Source: an uncultured Alistipes sp.
Lineage (GTDB): Bacteria > Bacteroidota > Bacteroidia > Bacteroidales > Rikenellaceae
NCBI GenBank assembly: GCA_945494785.1
Contig: CALYVN010000004.1
Location: forward strand, 1-53,018
Direction: 5' to 3'
DNA length: 53,018 bases
In this document: positions 7,938 to 16,751 of the stretch, one piece after another
How the letters are laid out: each line of letters opens with the position of its first letter
How positions within the stretch are numbered: the first letter of the stretch is position 1
Made by a program: the position numbers and the translations under genes
The notes under the pieces: model-generated
The model's database searches: none
What the model was told of the DNA's origin: nothing
What the model saw: the letters and a program-made list of their open reading frames with translations, nothing else

Positions 7938-9757
7938 ATATGAACAAACACAATTCCGTTTTGCTTCCCGCATCGCTCTTTGCCGAGCGCGGAGGTTGGA
8001 CAGCCGACCAACAATTCATCGACATCATGGGTTCCACCTATCTGCTCGCTCACGGTTTGGGCGAAGCGGTAGCCGATGCTTCGACCGAATTCGATGTACC
8101 TGCCGATGGCAACTACAAACTTTATGTCCGTACACGCAATTGGACGGCTTATTGGTCTGATTCGCCTACGGAAGGTACTTTCAATGTGATTATCGACGAC
8201 CGTAACGAGGGTACGCTCTTCGGTACGGAGTGTTCCGAATGGCATTGGCAGCAAGGCTCGACGTTGCACCTTTCGCAGGGTCGGCATCGCATCGCACTGC
8301 ACGATTTGCACGGCTTCGATGCCCGTTGCGATGCAATTCTTTTGACTTCGAGTGCCGTTCGTCCCGACGATTCGGTCGAGGACTATCGCGCACTGCGCAA
8401 AAAGTTGCTCGGGCTGCCTTCGAAGGCGGTGCGCAAGGGCAAATACGATTTTGTGGTCGTGGGCGGCGGTGTGGCAGGCATGTGTGCTGCCATCGCTGCG
8501 GCACGTCTGGGTACAAGAGTGGCTCTGATTCAGGACAGACACGTTTTGGGCGGCAACAACTCGTCCGAGATTCGCGGGGGCTTGGGCGGCCGTCTAAATA
8601 TAGGCATGTATCCGTCGTTGGGCTATCTGCTCAACGAATTCGGTCCTTCGACCAAAGGCAATGCCCGCACGCCCGAGATTTACGAAGACGAAAAGAAGAT
8701 GGCAGTGGTCAAGGCGGAGCGTCGCATCACGCTCTTTACGGGATATCGCGTGTGCGGTGTCGAAAAGAGCGACGAGCGCACGATAAAGGCGGTTACGGCG
8801 ATGAATGTCGATGACTACTCCCAAATCCGCATCGAGGGTCGTCTGTTTGCCGACTGTACGGGCGATGCCGTACTCGGTGTTTTGGCAGGTGCGGAGTGGC
8901 ACATGGGGCGCGAGGCAAAATCGGAATACGGCGAGGAGTCGGCTCCCGATGTTGCCGACGGTATGACCATGGGCGCATCGTTGCAGTGGTACTGCCTCGA
9001 AGACGACAAACCGCGTCCGTTCCCAGATATAAAGTGGGGCTTGCCGGTCGATGAACGCAGTGTGCAGAAGGTGCGTCGCGGTCAGTGGTATTGGGAGGTC
9101 GGCATGCGCGACGACCAGATTGCCGATGCCGAGCGCATTCGCGATTACGGCATGTATGTCGCCTATTCGAATTGGGCATACCTCAAAAACCATTTCTCCC
9201 AAAAAGATGAATACACCAACAGTTATCTTGGCTGGGTGTCGTGCGTTGCGGGCAAACGCGAATCGCGCCGTCTGATTGGCGAGTTCGTCTTGCGCGAGCA
9301 GGATTTGAAGAACAACGTTATCTATCCCGATGCGAGTGCATCCACTTCGTGGTATATCGACCAGCACTATCCCGATCCCGAGAACAGCAAACTCTTTCCG
9401 GGTCGCGAATATCTCTCGTGCGGTCATCTCGACCCGCTCGGCTTCTATCCGATTCCGTACCGCTGTTTCTACTCGAAGGATATTGCGAATATGTTTATGG
9501 CGGGTCGCGACATCAGCGTCAGCCACGTCGCTCTCGGCACGGTGCGCGTAATGCGTACTACCGCCATGATGGGCGAGGTTGTGGGTATGGCGGCATCGGT
9601 TTGTCGTCGTCGCAAGGCTCTGCCGCGCGATGTCTATACCACCTACCTTGAAGAGTTGAAGGCTCTCATGCGCAAGGGTGCAGGTCGTACCGACGTGCCT
9701 TACATGCAGGTCTATACGCTTATCGATACGACGGCTGCCCGCAGCGAGGATTGTTAA
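7934..9757 (+). CDS. FAD-dependent oxidoreductase with N-terminal beta-sandwich-like domain (copy 1)
   Basis: 607-residue flavoprotein. Residues 1-140 look like an all-beta, carbohydrate-associated domain (FDVPADGNYKLYVRTRNW, later QGRHRIALHDLHGFDARCDAILL). From about 172 a Rossmann FAD site follows (DFVVVGGGVAGMCAAIAAARLG, with GGGVAG at 177-182), then VALIQDR, GGNNSSEIR at 206-214, and a C-terminal flavin region (FMAGRDISVSHVALGTVRVMRT), the layout of PF12831-type oxidoreductases. No signal peptide is seen, so it should be cytosolic. Substrate unknown; the operon points to a sugar, glycoside or polyol (inference). It starts in the ATGA overlap with the regulator. It is strikingly similar, along its full length, to the next gene. 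Confidence 0.85.
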   Translation: MNMNKHNSVLLPASLFAERGGWTADQQFIDIMGSTYLLAHGLGEAVADASTEFDVPADGNYKLYVRTRNWTAYWSDSPTEGTFNVIIDDRNEGTLFGTECSEWHWQQGSTLHLSQGRHRIALHDLHGFDARCDAILLTSSAVRPDDSVEDYRALRKKLLGLPSKAVRKGKYDFVVVGGGVAGMCAAIAAARLGTRVALIQDRHVLGGNNSSEIRGGLGGRLNIGMYPSLGYLLNEFGPSTKGNARTPEIYEDEKKMAVVKAERRITLFTGYRVCGVEKSDERTIKAVTAMNVDDYSQIRIEGRLFADCTGDAVLGVLAGAEWHMGREAKSEYGEESAPDVADGMTMGASLQWYCLEDDKPRPFPDIKWGLPVDERSVQKVRRGQWYWEVGMRDDQIADAERIRDYGMYVAYSNWAYLKNHFSQKDEYTNSYLGWVSCVAGKRESRRLIGEFVLREQDLKNNVIYPDASASTSWYIDQHYPDPENSKLFPGREYLSCGHLDPLGFYPIPYRCFYSKDIANMFMAGRDISVSHVALGTVRVMRTTAMMGEVVGMAASVCRRRKALPRDVYTTYLEELKALMRKGAGRTDVPYMQVYTLIDTTAARSEDC

Positions 9758-9798
9758 AAGGAACATTTACAACAAAACACAATACAACTTATACAATT

Positions 9799-11622
9799 AT
9801 GAAAATGAACAAACAAAATTCGGTTATGGCTCTTGCCACGACCTTTGCCGAACACGGCGATTGGATTGTAGAACAGCAGTTCGTACTCCAAATGGGTTCA
9901 TCCTACCTTTTGGCGCACGGTATCGGTACTCCGCTTGCAAAAGATGCGGTAACCGAAATCGAAGTGCCTGCCGATGGCGAATATACGCTGTTGGTGCGTA
10001 CCAAGAACTGGACGAAGCATTGGTCTGACGGTCCTACACCGGGTATCTTCCAAGTGCTTGTGGATGGCAAGGCCGACGATGCTACATTCGGAACGGACAA
10101 GGTGAATTGGTATTGGCAGAAGGGTGGCAAATTCAACCTCAAAAAGGGTCGCCATACCATTGCACTGCACGATTTGACGGGCTTCGACGGCCGTTGCGAT
10201 GCCGTTATCCTTACACAGACCGACGAAGTGCCTGCCGATTCGATAGAGGCATATTTCGAGGTGCGCAAGGCGCTGCTCGGCGAGAACAAGCCGGAGGACA
10301 AAGGCGCGTTCGACTTCGTTGTCGTAGGTGGCGGTATCTCGGGTATCTGCGCTTCGCTCGCAGCGGCTCGTTTGGGCTTGAAGGTGGCTCTGATTCAGGA
10401 CAGATATGTCTTGGGCGGCAACAACTCGTCGGAGGTGCGCGTAGGTTTGGGCGGCCAGATTAACGTCGATCCGTATCCGTCGCTCGGCTACCTGCTGAAC
10501 GAAATCGGACCTGACCGTATCGGTAATGCGCGAGGCGCACACCATTATCAGGACGACAAGAAGTTGCGCGTTGTCGAAGCAGAAAAGAACATCACTCTCT
10601 TTATGGGCTATACAGTTGTCGAAGTTGCCAAGAACGGCGACAAAATCGCTTCGGTAGTAGCTCAGGAGGCAACCAAACAAAACCGTATCAAAATCAGCGG
10701 AACTTACTTCTCCGACTGTACGGGCGATGCACACCTTGCAGTTATGGCGGGTGCGGAGTGCCGCATGGGTCGTGAGGCTCGCTCCGAATTCAACGAGCCG
10801 CTGGCTCCCGAGAAGGCGGACGATATGACCATGGGCGTCTCGATAGAGTGGTATTGCGAGGATTGGAATACCCCTTGCACCTTCCCCGATTCGCTCGATT
10901 GGGGTCTGAAACTCGACGAATACACCGTCGAGCCTGTGCATCGCGCCAATTGGTATTGGGAGGTCGGTATGATGGACGACCAGATTGCCGATGCCGAGAA
11001 GATTCGCGATTACGGTATGTATGTAGCCTACTCGACATTCTCCTATTGCAAGAATCGCTACTCGAAGAAGGAGGATTGGCAGTGCACCCATCTTACTTGG
11101 GTGTCCCACGTCTCGGGCAAACGCGAATCGCGCCGTGTTATGGGCGACTACATCTTGCGCGAGCAGGATTTGACACGTCCGATTCACCACGAAGACGAGA
11201 CATGTACGACCACATGGCGTATCGACCAGCACTATCCTATGGAGAAGAACAGCCGCGACTACCCGAAGGCCGAATGGATGTCCTACGGTGTGCTGACACC
11301 AATCGATTTCTACGCTCTGCCTTACCGCTGCTTCTATTCGAAGGATGTGGCGAATATGTTTATGGCAGGTCGCAACATCAGTGTTACGCACATCGCACTC
11401 GGATCGACCCGTGTGATGCGTACCTGCGGTCTGATTGGCGAGGTTGTCGGTATGGCAGCCAAAGTTTGCGCCGAGCATAAGGCCATGCCTCGCGATGTAT
11501 ATACAACCCATTTCGAGGATTTGAAGGCTCTGATGCGTAAGGGTACGGGTCGTACCGATGTGCCTTACACCCAATTCTACCATCAGGTCGATCGTACGGG
11601 TCATCAGGCCGAAGACAGATAG
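9799..11622 (+). CDS. FAD-dependent oxidoreductase with N-terminal beta-sandwich-like domain (copy 2)
   Basis: Second 607-residue flavoprotein, collinear with the preceding one: GGGISG falls at 177-182 and GGNNSSEVR at 206-214, the same positions as in copy 1. By eye roughly 60% of residues match in the FAD-binding stretch and less in the N-terminal domain. The start is the ATG at 9799 (MKMNKQNSV), which aligns with the start of copy 1; the reading frame upstream has no family similarity. It is separated from copy 1 by 41 bases and from the dehydrogenase by 75 bases holding a hairpin. Likely a tandem duplication that has diverged, giving two enzymes acting in one pathway or a heteromer (inference). 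No signal peptide; substrate unknown. Confidence 0.85.
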   Translation: MKMNKQNSVMALATTFAEHGDWIVEQQFVLQMGSSYLLAHGIGTPLAKDAVTEIEVPADGEYTLLVRTKNWTKHWSDGPTPGIFQVLVDGKADDATFGTDKVNWYWQKGGKFNLKKGRHTIALHDLTGFDGRCDAVILTQTDEVPADSIEAYFEVRKALLGENKPEDKGAFDFVVVGGGISGICASLAAARLGLKVALIQDRYVLGGNNSSEVRVGLGGQINVDPYPSLGYLLNEIGPDRIGNARGAHHYQDDKKLRVVEAEKNITLFMGYTVVEVAKNGDKIASVVAQEATKQNRIKISGTYFSDCTGDAHLAVMAGAECRMGREARSEFNEPLAPEKADDMTMGVSIEWYCEDWNTPCTFPDSLDWGLKLDEYTVEPVHRANWYWEVGMMDDQIADAEKIRDYGMYVAYSTFSYCKNRYSKKEDWQCTHLTWVSHVSGKRESRRVMGDYILREQDLTRPIHHEDETCTTTWRIDQHYPMEKNSRDYPKAEWMSYGVLTPIDFYALPYRCFYSKDVANMFMAGRNISVTHIALGSTRVMRTCGLIGEVVGMAAKVCAEHKAMPRDVYTTHFEDLKALMRKGTGRTDVPYTQFYHQVDRTGHQAEDR

Positions 11623-11639
11623 TTATCAACCGCCTTGCG

Positions 11640-11670
11640 CACCGTCGCCATCGACACGAGAGCGACGGTG
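11640..11670 (+). other. Intra-operon hairpin
   Basis: Perfect 9-base-pair stem CACCGTCGC/GCGACGGTG with a 13-base loop, between the second flavoprotein and the dehydrogenase. No T run follows, so it is more likely an mRNA-stability or processing element than a terminator. Confidence 0.5.
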
Positions 11671-11697
11671 TGTCGGGCATAAACAGTTTATTGCAAT

Positions 11698-12726
11698 ATG
11701 CGTCAAGTAGTATTAACCGAGCCTAAAAAACTCGTTTTTCGCGAGGTGCCGGACATCGATGCGGCCAACCTGCGTCCCAACGAGATTCTGTTGAACATAA
11801 AACATATAGGTATCTGCGGCTCAGAGATTCACTCCTATCATGGTTTGCACCCTGCCACCTTCTATCCCGTTGTGCAGGGACACGAATATTCGGGTTATGT
11901 CGTGGCTGTCGGCAAGGATGTCAAAACCGTCAAGGTCGGCGACAAGGCTACCGCACGTCCGCAACTCGTTTGCGGCGAGTGCAACCCTTGCAAGCGAGGC
12001 CAATATAACGTCTGCCAAAATCTGCGCGTGCAGGCTTTTCAGGCGGACGGAGCGGCACAGGACTATTTCGTGGTTACCGAAGACAGAGTGGTGCGTATTC
12101 CCGATGATATGTCGCTCTCTTATGCCGCCATGGTCGAGCCTTCGGCAGTAGGTGCGCATGCCACTTCGCGTCCTCGCGAGATTGAGGGTCGCAATGTCGT
12201 TGTCTCGGGAGCCGGTACGATAGGCAACCTTATAGCCCAATTCGCCAAGGCTCGCGGTGCAAAACGGGTCGTCGTTACCGATGTGAGCGATTTCCGTTTG
12301 GCAAAGGCTCGCGAATGCGGTATCGAAGATACTATAAATGTTGCCAAACGTCCGCTCGGCGAGGCTCTGCACGAGATTTTCGGCGACGACGGTTTCAGCG
12401 TCGGTTTCGAATGTGCGGGTGTCGAGAGTTCGGTGCGTTCGCTGATGGAACTTATCGAGAAGGGCGGCGATGTGATTATCGTCGGCGTTCATGCCAAAGA
12501 TCCGGCTATCAGTATGTTCTATCTCGGCGAACACGAACTGAATCTTATCGGTTCGATGATGTACCGCCACGAGGATTACCTCAAAGCCGTCGAGGAGATT
12601 GAAGCGGGACGTATCCGTTTGGAACCTCTCATCTCCAACCGTTTCCCGTTCGAGCGGTACGATGATGCCTATAAATTCATCGATGCCAACCGCGAAACAT
12701 GTATGAAAGTAATGATTGATTTGTAG
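11698..12726 (+). CDS. Zinc-dependent alcohol/polyol dehydrogenase (MDR superfamily)
   Basis: 342-residue medium-chain dehydrogenase of the sorbitol/threonine dehydrogenase group, oxidising a secondary alcohol with NAD(P)+. Catalytic zinc ligands: C40 (GICGSE), H62-E63 (GHE) and E147. Structural zinc cysteines: C92, C95, C98 and C106 (CGECNPCKRGQYNVC). The nucleotide-binding glycine motif GAGTIGN is at 171-177, and the acidic residue ending the next strand (VVVTDVSD) favours NAD+ over NADP+. Substrate is not determinable; neighbours suggest a sugar-derived alcohol. It lies 75 bases below the second flavoprotein and only 4 bases above the kinase. Confidence 0.9.
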   Translation: MRQVVLTEPKKLVFREVPDIDAANLRPNEILLNIKHIGICGSEIHSYHGLHPATFYPVVQGHEYSGYVVAVGKDVKTVKVGDKATARPQLVCGECNPCKRGQYNVCQNLRVQAFQADGAAQDYFVVTEDRVVRIPDDMSLSYAAMVEPSAVGAHATSRPREIEGRNVVVSGAGTIGNLIAQFAKARGAKRVVVTDVSDFRLAKARECGIEDTINVAKRPLGEALHEIFGDDGFSVGFECAGVESSVRSLMELIEKGGDVIIVGVHAKDPAISMFYLGEHELNLIGSMMYRHEDYLKAVEEIEAGRIRLEPLISNRFPFERYDDAYKFIDANRETCMKVMIDL

Positions 12727-12730
12727 CGGT

Positions 12731-13603
12731 ATGCAACCCAAAAAAGTCATAGGTGTCGGCGAACTGCTGTGGGACGTTCTGCCCGCAGGCCGACGTATGG
12801 GCGGTGCCCCCGTCAATTTCGTCCACTACGTCAATGCTCTCGGTTGCGAGGGTTATGCCGTCAGTGCGATAGGTCGCGACGCTTCGGGCGACGACCTTTT
12901 GTCGGAGTTCTGTCGCACGGGGCTCGATGCTTCGTATCTGCAACGCAACGACTTTCCGACGGGGTCGGTCGGCGTTACGTTGGACGGCAAGGGCATACCT
13001 GCATACCAAATCTACGAGGGCGTTGCGTGGGACAATATCTGTCCCGACGAGCGCACTCTCGCATTGGCTCGCGAGGCGGATGCCGTATGTTGGGGCTCTT
13101 TGGCACAGCGCAGCGAGGTGTCGCGTCGAACGATTCTTGCGATTGTCGATGCCACGCCGGCTGCTTCGTTGCGCATCTTCGACATCAATCTGCGGCAACA
13201 CTTCTACGACCGCGACCTTATCGAGGCCTCGTTGCAACGCGCCACAATCCTGAAACTCAACGACGACGAACTTGCCGTACTCTCTCCGATGTTCGCTTTG
13301 GCGGGCGACGAGGAGAGCCGTCTGCGTGCGCTGATTGCGCAGTTTGCGCTACACGGTATCGTCTATACCAAGGGCGCGGAGGGCAGTCTGATTCTGTTGG
13401 CCGACGGCAGCCGTTCCTATGTCGCTACGCCTCGTGTCGAGGTTGCCGATACGGTCGGTGCGGGAGATTCGTTTACGGCAACCTTCGTTGCCATGCTCTT
13501 GCAGGGCAAAACGGTTGGCGAGGCACACAGCAAAGCGGTTGCTGTCGCTGCCCACGTATGTACCTGCAACGGCGCAATCGTTCCGATTGACGGGCTGTTG
13601 TAA
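12731..13603 (+). CDS. PfkB family carbohydrate kinase (fructokinase-like)
   Basis: 290-residue cytosolic sugar kinase of the ribokinase/PfkB family. The N-terminal substrate motif GGAPVNFVHYVNALG (24-38) and the C-terminal DTVGAGDSFTATFV (240-253, catalytic D246 and anion hole GAGD) are both intact. The opening VIGVGELLWDVLP is typical of fructokinases from Bacteroidota, so phosphorylation of fructose or a similar ketose is the best guess, not proven. The start is the ATG at 12731 (MQPKKV), 4 bases after the dehydrogenase stop. It is the last gene of the operon, closed 40 bases downstream by a strong terminator. With the dehydrogenase next to it, an alcohol-to-ketose-to-phosphate order is plausible (inference). 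Confidence 0.88.
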   Translation: MQPKKVIGVGELLWDVLPAGRRMGGAPVNFVHYVNALGCEGYAVSAIGRDASGDDLLSEFCRTGLDASYLQRNDFPTGSVGVTLDGKGIPAYQIYEGVAWDNICPDERTLALAREADAVCWGSLAQRSEVSRRTILAIVDATPAASLRIFDINLRQHFYDRDLIEASLQRATILKLNDDELAVLSPMFALAGDEESRLRALIAQFALHGIVYTKGAEGSLILLADGSRSYVATPRVEVADTVGAGDSFTATFVAMLLQGKTVGEAHSKAVAVAAHVCTCNGAIVPIDGLL

Positions 13604-13642
13604 GGCAGCAACCGTATAGGGCGAATTGTCATGGTTCGGTCT

Positions 13643-13682
13643 GACGGGCGGAAGAGTGCTTCCGTCCGTCTTTCTTTTTTTT
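13643..13682 (+). terminator. Terminator of the LacI-FAD operon
   Basis: Stem GACGGGCGGAAG/CTTCCGTCCGTC (12 pairs, one G-U, loop AGTG) followed by TTTCTTTTTTTT. Strong intrinsic terminator that separates the kinase from glpA. Confidence 0.9.
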
Positions 13683-13833
13683 GTTTGGGTCGTTCGGAAT
13701 GGATGAAAAATGCCGATTTTTCTCTGCTTTCACTTTTTGCCTTTTTTGAAATTTTTACTTTCTGTTCGGTGCTTTTTTGCTCTTTTTCGTCTCTCTTTTT
13801 GTCCCTTTTATTGCTTTTTCTCAATCTTTATAC
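13671..13833 (+). other. T-rich non-coding stretch upstream of glpA
   Basis: About 160 bases dominated by T tracts on the plus strand (many TTTTT blocks broken by single C or G). The plus frame happens to stay open here but encodes Phe/Leu/Ser runs with no family match. No gene seen. It may act as a curved or UP-like upstream region for the glpA promoter (inference). Confidence 0.4.
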
Positions 13834-13841
13834 TAACTTTG
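13810..13841 (+). promoter_or_regulatory. Promoter of glpABC
   Basis: ATTG (13810-13813), 20-base spacer, TAACTTTG (13834-13841). The same box pair as the LacI operon promoter but without its palindrome. The glpA ATG is 32 bases below. Confidence 0.65.
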
Positions 13842-13873
13842 TACCACTGAAAGCAAAGAAAATCTGCCACAAT

Positions 13874-15484
13874 ATGAACAAGCAATTCGATGTGATTATT
13901 ATCGGTGGCGGCGCTACTGGTGCGGGCGTTGCACGCGATTGTGCGTTGCGCGGCATAAAGGCCTTGTTGTTGGAGCGTCTCGATATAGCCACGGGTGCTA
14001 CGGGTCGCAACCACGGTCTGTTGCACAGCGGCGCGCGTTATGCCGTTACCGACCGCGAGAGTGCCGAGGAGTGTATTCGCGAGAACATGACTCTGCGCCG
14101 TATCGCTTCGCACTGTGTCGAAGAGACCGACGGTCTGTTTATTACATTGCCGGAGGACGATTTGGGTTTCCAATCCAAATTCGTCGATGCCTGCCGTGCT
14201 GCGGGTATTCGGGCTGATGTGATAGACCCGAAAGAGGCTCTGCGTTTGGAGCCGTCGGCCAATCCGCAACTGATTGGAGCCGTGCGTGTACCCGACGGGT
14301 CAATCGACCCGTTCCGCCTTACGGCTGCCAACATCATCGATGCCAAAGCCCACGGTGCGGAGGTGCTGACATATCATGAAGTGCTTGAACTGTTGCGCGA
14401 GCAAGACCGCATTGTAGGTGTTCGCGTAATCGACCGCAAGAGCGGCGAAAAGGCGGAGTATTATGCGCAGATAGTTGTGAATGCGGGCGGTATATGGGGA
14501 CACGACATAGCCAAAAAGGCGGGTGTTACAATCAATATGCTGCCGGCCAAAGGCTCGCTGTTGATTTTCGGCCACCGTGTGAACAACATAGTGCTGAATC
14601 GTTGCCGCAAACCTGCCGATGCCGATATTCTCGTTCCCGGGGATACGATTTCGCTTATCGGTACCACTTCGAGCAAAGTGCCATTCGAGGAGGTGGACAA
14701 CATGTATGTAACGGCGGATGAGGTCGATTTGCTGCTGCGCGAAGGTATGAAACTTGCTCCTTCGCTCGAACATACCCGCATTCTGCGTGCATACGCGGGC
14801 GTGCGTCCGTTGGTCGCTTCGGACGACGACCCGAGCGGTCGCAGCGTAAGTCGCGGTATCGTCGTACTCGACCATGCAAAACGCGACGGTTTGGAGGGCT
14901 TTATAACGATTACGGGCGGTAAACTTATGACCTATCGTTTGATGGGCGAGTGGACGACCGATTTGATATGCAAGAAACTTAACATCAACGCTGCCTGTGT
15001 TACGGCGACCGAAAAACTGCCCGGTTCGCGCGATGACGAGCGCAAGGTCGGCCGCAAACTGCACGCCGTACCTGCCATGCAGCGCGAATCGTCAATCTAT
15101 CGCCACGGCGATATGGCAGAGCGCGTTGCTGCAGAGACTTCGGCGGAGAGGTCGTTGGTGTGCGAGTGCGAGGAGGTCTCGGCGGGCGAAGTGGGCTATG
15201 CAATCAATGCGCTCGACGTTCACAATCTGGTCGATTTGCGTCGTCGTACCCGCGTGGGTATGGGAACGTGTCAGGGCGAGTTGTGCGCTTGTCGTGCAGC
15301 GGGCATAATGGCTCGCAAAGGCAAATACTGCACGCGCCGTGCAAAGGCCGACTTGACGGATTTTTTGAACGAGCGTTGGAAGGGTATGTCGCCTGTGGCT
15401 TGGGGCGATACGTTGCGCGAGAGTGAATTTACGAAGTGGATTTACGAGGGCGTGTGCGGTTTAACGAATAAAAAAGAGGAGTAA
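13874..15484 (+). CDS. glpA: Anaerobic glycerol-3-phosphate dehydrogenase subunit A
   Basis: Catalytic FAD subunit of the GlpABC complex, oxidising sn-glycerol-3-phosphate to dihydroxyacetone phosphate. The protein is 536 residues. FAD site DVIIIGGGATGAGVARDCALRG begins at residue 6, followed by the family signature GATGRNHGLLHSGARY (41-56). The C-terminal BFD-like [2Fe-2S] domain shows C430, C432, C466 and C471 (CECEE ... TCQGELC). I start it at the ATG at 13874, where the FAD motif starts and a promoter lies just above; the longer open frame is T-tract translation. The first gene of glpABC, 5 bases from glpB. No glpK, glpF or glpT is present in the window. Confidence 0.95.
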   Translation: MNKQFDVIIIGGGATGAGVARDCALRGIKALLLERLDIATGATGRNHGLLHSGARYAVTDRESAEECIRENMTLRRIASHCVEETDGLFITLPEDDLGFQSKFVDACRAAGIRADVIDPKEALRLEPSANPQLIGAVRVPDGSIDPFRLTAANIIDAKAHGAEVLTYHEVLELLREQDRIVGVRVIDRKSGEKAEYYAQIVVNAGGIWGHDIAKKAGVTINMLPAKGSLLIFGHRVNNIVLNRCRKPADADILVPGDTISLIGTTSSKVPFEEVDNMYVTADEVDLLLREGMKLAPSLEHTRILRAYAGVRPLVASDDDPSGRSVSRGIVVLDHAKRDGLEGFITITGGKLMTYRLMGEWTTDLICKKLNINAACVTATEKLPGSRDDERKVGRKLHAVPAMQRESSIYRHGDMAERVAAETSAERSLVCECEEVSAGEVGYAINALDVHNLVDLRRRTRVGMGTCQGELCACRAAGIMARKGKYCTRRAKADLTDFLNERWKGMSPVAWGDTLRESEFTKWIYEGVCGLTNKKEE

Positions 15485-15489
15485 CCAAT

Positions 15490-16746
15490 ATGAAATTCGA
15501 CAGTGTAATCATAGGTGGCGGTCTGTCGGGTCTGTTGTGCGGCTTGCGGCTTGCACGAGCAGGACGGCATTGTGCCATCATTTCGTCGGGACAGAGTGCG
15601 TTGCACTTCTCGTCCGGCTCGCTCGATTTGCTCGGGGCTTTACCCGACGGCAGCGTTGTGGAGAATCCCGTTGAGGCGGTTAAGGCGTTGTCGGAGCAGG
15701 CTCCGGAACACCCTTATTCCAAAATCGGCGTCGAACGTTTCGGCGCATTGGCCGACGAGGCTGCCGCTCTGCTCTCGGAAGCGGGCGGAAAGGTTGAGGG
15801 TACGTCCCTGCAAAACCACTACCGTCTGACCCCTATGGGTACGTTCAAACCTACATGGCTGACTATGGACGGTTATGTGCGCAGCGACAATCGGGTATTG
15901 GCTTGGAAGCACGTTGCACTCTTCAATGCCGAAGGTTTCCTCGATTTCTATCCGCAATTCATCGCCGACGAGTTGCGCAAGACGGGTATCGAGTGCGAAC
16001 TGCATACCTTCAATATGGCGGCACTCGAAACGGTGCGCCGCAATCCTACCGAGATGCGTTCGTCGAACATCGCCCGCATATTCGATTGCGACGAGAATTT
16101 GGACGAATTGGCACGCATCATCAAGGCGGAGATGGGCGATTGCGAGGCTGTGCTGCTGCCGGCTTTGCTCGGTATCGAGCGCACGGACGGCGTGGCGAGA
16201 CTCGCAGAGAAAACAGGCCGTCCGGTGGCGATAGTCGCTACGTTGCCTCCGTCGGTAAACGGAATCCGTATGCAAAGGGCATTGCACCATGCGTTTGAAC
16301 AGGCGGGAGGAACATATTTCCTCGGCGATACTGCTGTCGGATGCGAGCGCCAGGGGGATAAAATTACGGCATTATATACGGTCAATCACGGCAACATACC
16401 GTTTGTGGCAGACGATTATGTGCTTGCAACGGGCAGTTATTTCAGCCGAGGTCTCGTTGCCGAACACGACTGCATCAAAGAGCCGTTGTTCGGATTGGAT
16501 GTCGAGGCTGCCGCCGAGCGAAGCGGGTGGTATGACCGCAATTTCTTTGAAAAACAGGCCTTCGAGGGCTTCGGCATCAAGACCGACAAGACGTTGCACG
16601 GTTTGTGCGGCGGTGAGCGCATAGCCAATCTGTATGTTGTCGGTGCGGGATTGGCGGGCTTCAATCCGCTTGCCGAAGGTTGCGGAGCGGGCGTGTCGAT
16701 GCTGACGGCATTGCATGCAGCCGATTGTATATTGAATAAGCAGTAA
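15490..16746 (+). CDS. glpB: Anaerobic glycerol-3-phosphate dehydrogenase subunit B
   Basis: 418-residue FAD/FMN-type subunit of GlpABC. The N-terminus FDSVIIGGGLSGLLCGLRLARAG is the dinucleotide-binding fold, and SGQSALHFSSGSLDLLGALP just after it is the characteristic GlpB stretch. The C-terminus NLYVVGAGLAGFNPLAEGCGAGVSMLTA closes the flavin site. GlpB is thought to help pass electrons from GlpA to the membrane-linked GlpC. Spacing of 5 bases on each side within the operon indicates coordinate translation. Confidence 0.93.
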   Translation: MKFDSVIIGGGLSGLLCGLRLARAGRHCAIISSGQSALHFSSGSLDLLGALPDGSVVENPVEAVKALSEQAPEHPYSKIGVERFGALADEAAALLSEAGGKVEGTSLQNHYRLTPMGTFKPTWLTMDGYVRSDNRVLAWKHVALFNAEGFLDFYPQFIADELRKTGIECELHTFNMAALETVRRNPTEMRSSNIARIFDCDENLDELARIIKAEMGDCEAVLLPALLGIERTDGVARLAEKTGRPVAIVATLPPSVNGIRMQRALHHAFEQAGGTYFLGDTAVGCERQGDKITALYTVNHGNIPFVADDYVLATGSYFSRGLVAEHDCIKEPLFGLDVEAAAERSGWYDRNFFEKQAFEGFGIKTDKTLHGLCGGERIANLYVVGAGLAGFNPLAEGCGAGVSMLTALHAADCILNKQ

Positions 16747-16751
16747 AGATT

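Noticed and set aside
13631..13873. N-terminal extension of GlpA by 81 codons.
   Set aside because: The extension translates T-rich DNA and the promoter. The FAD motif starts right after the ATG at 13874, as in the family.
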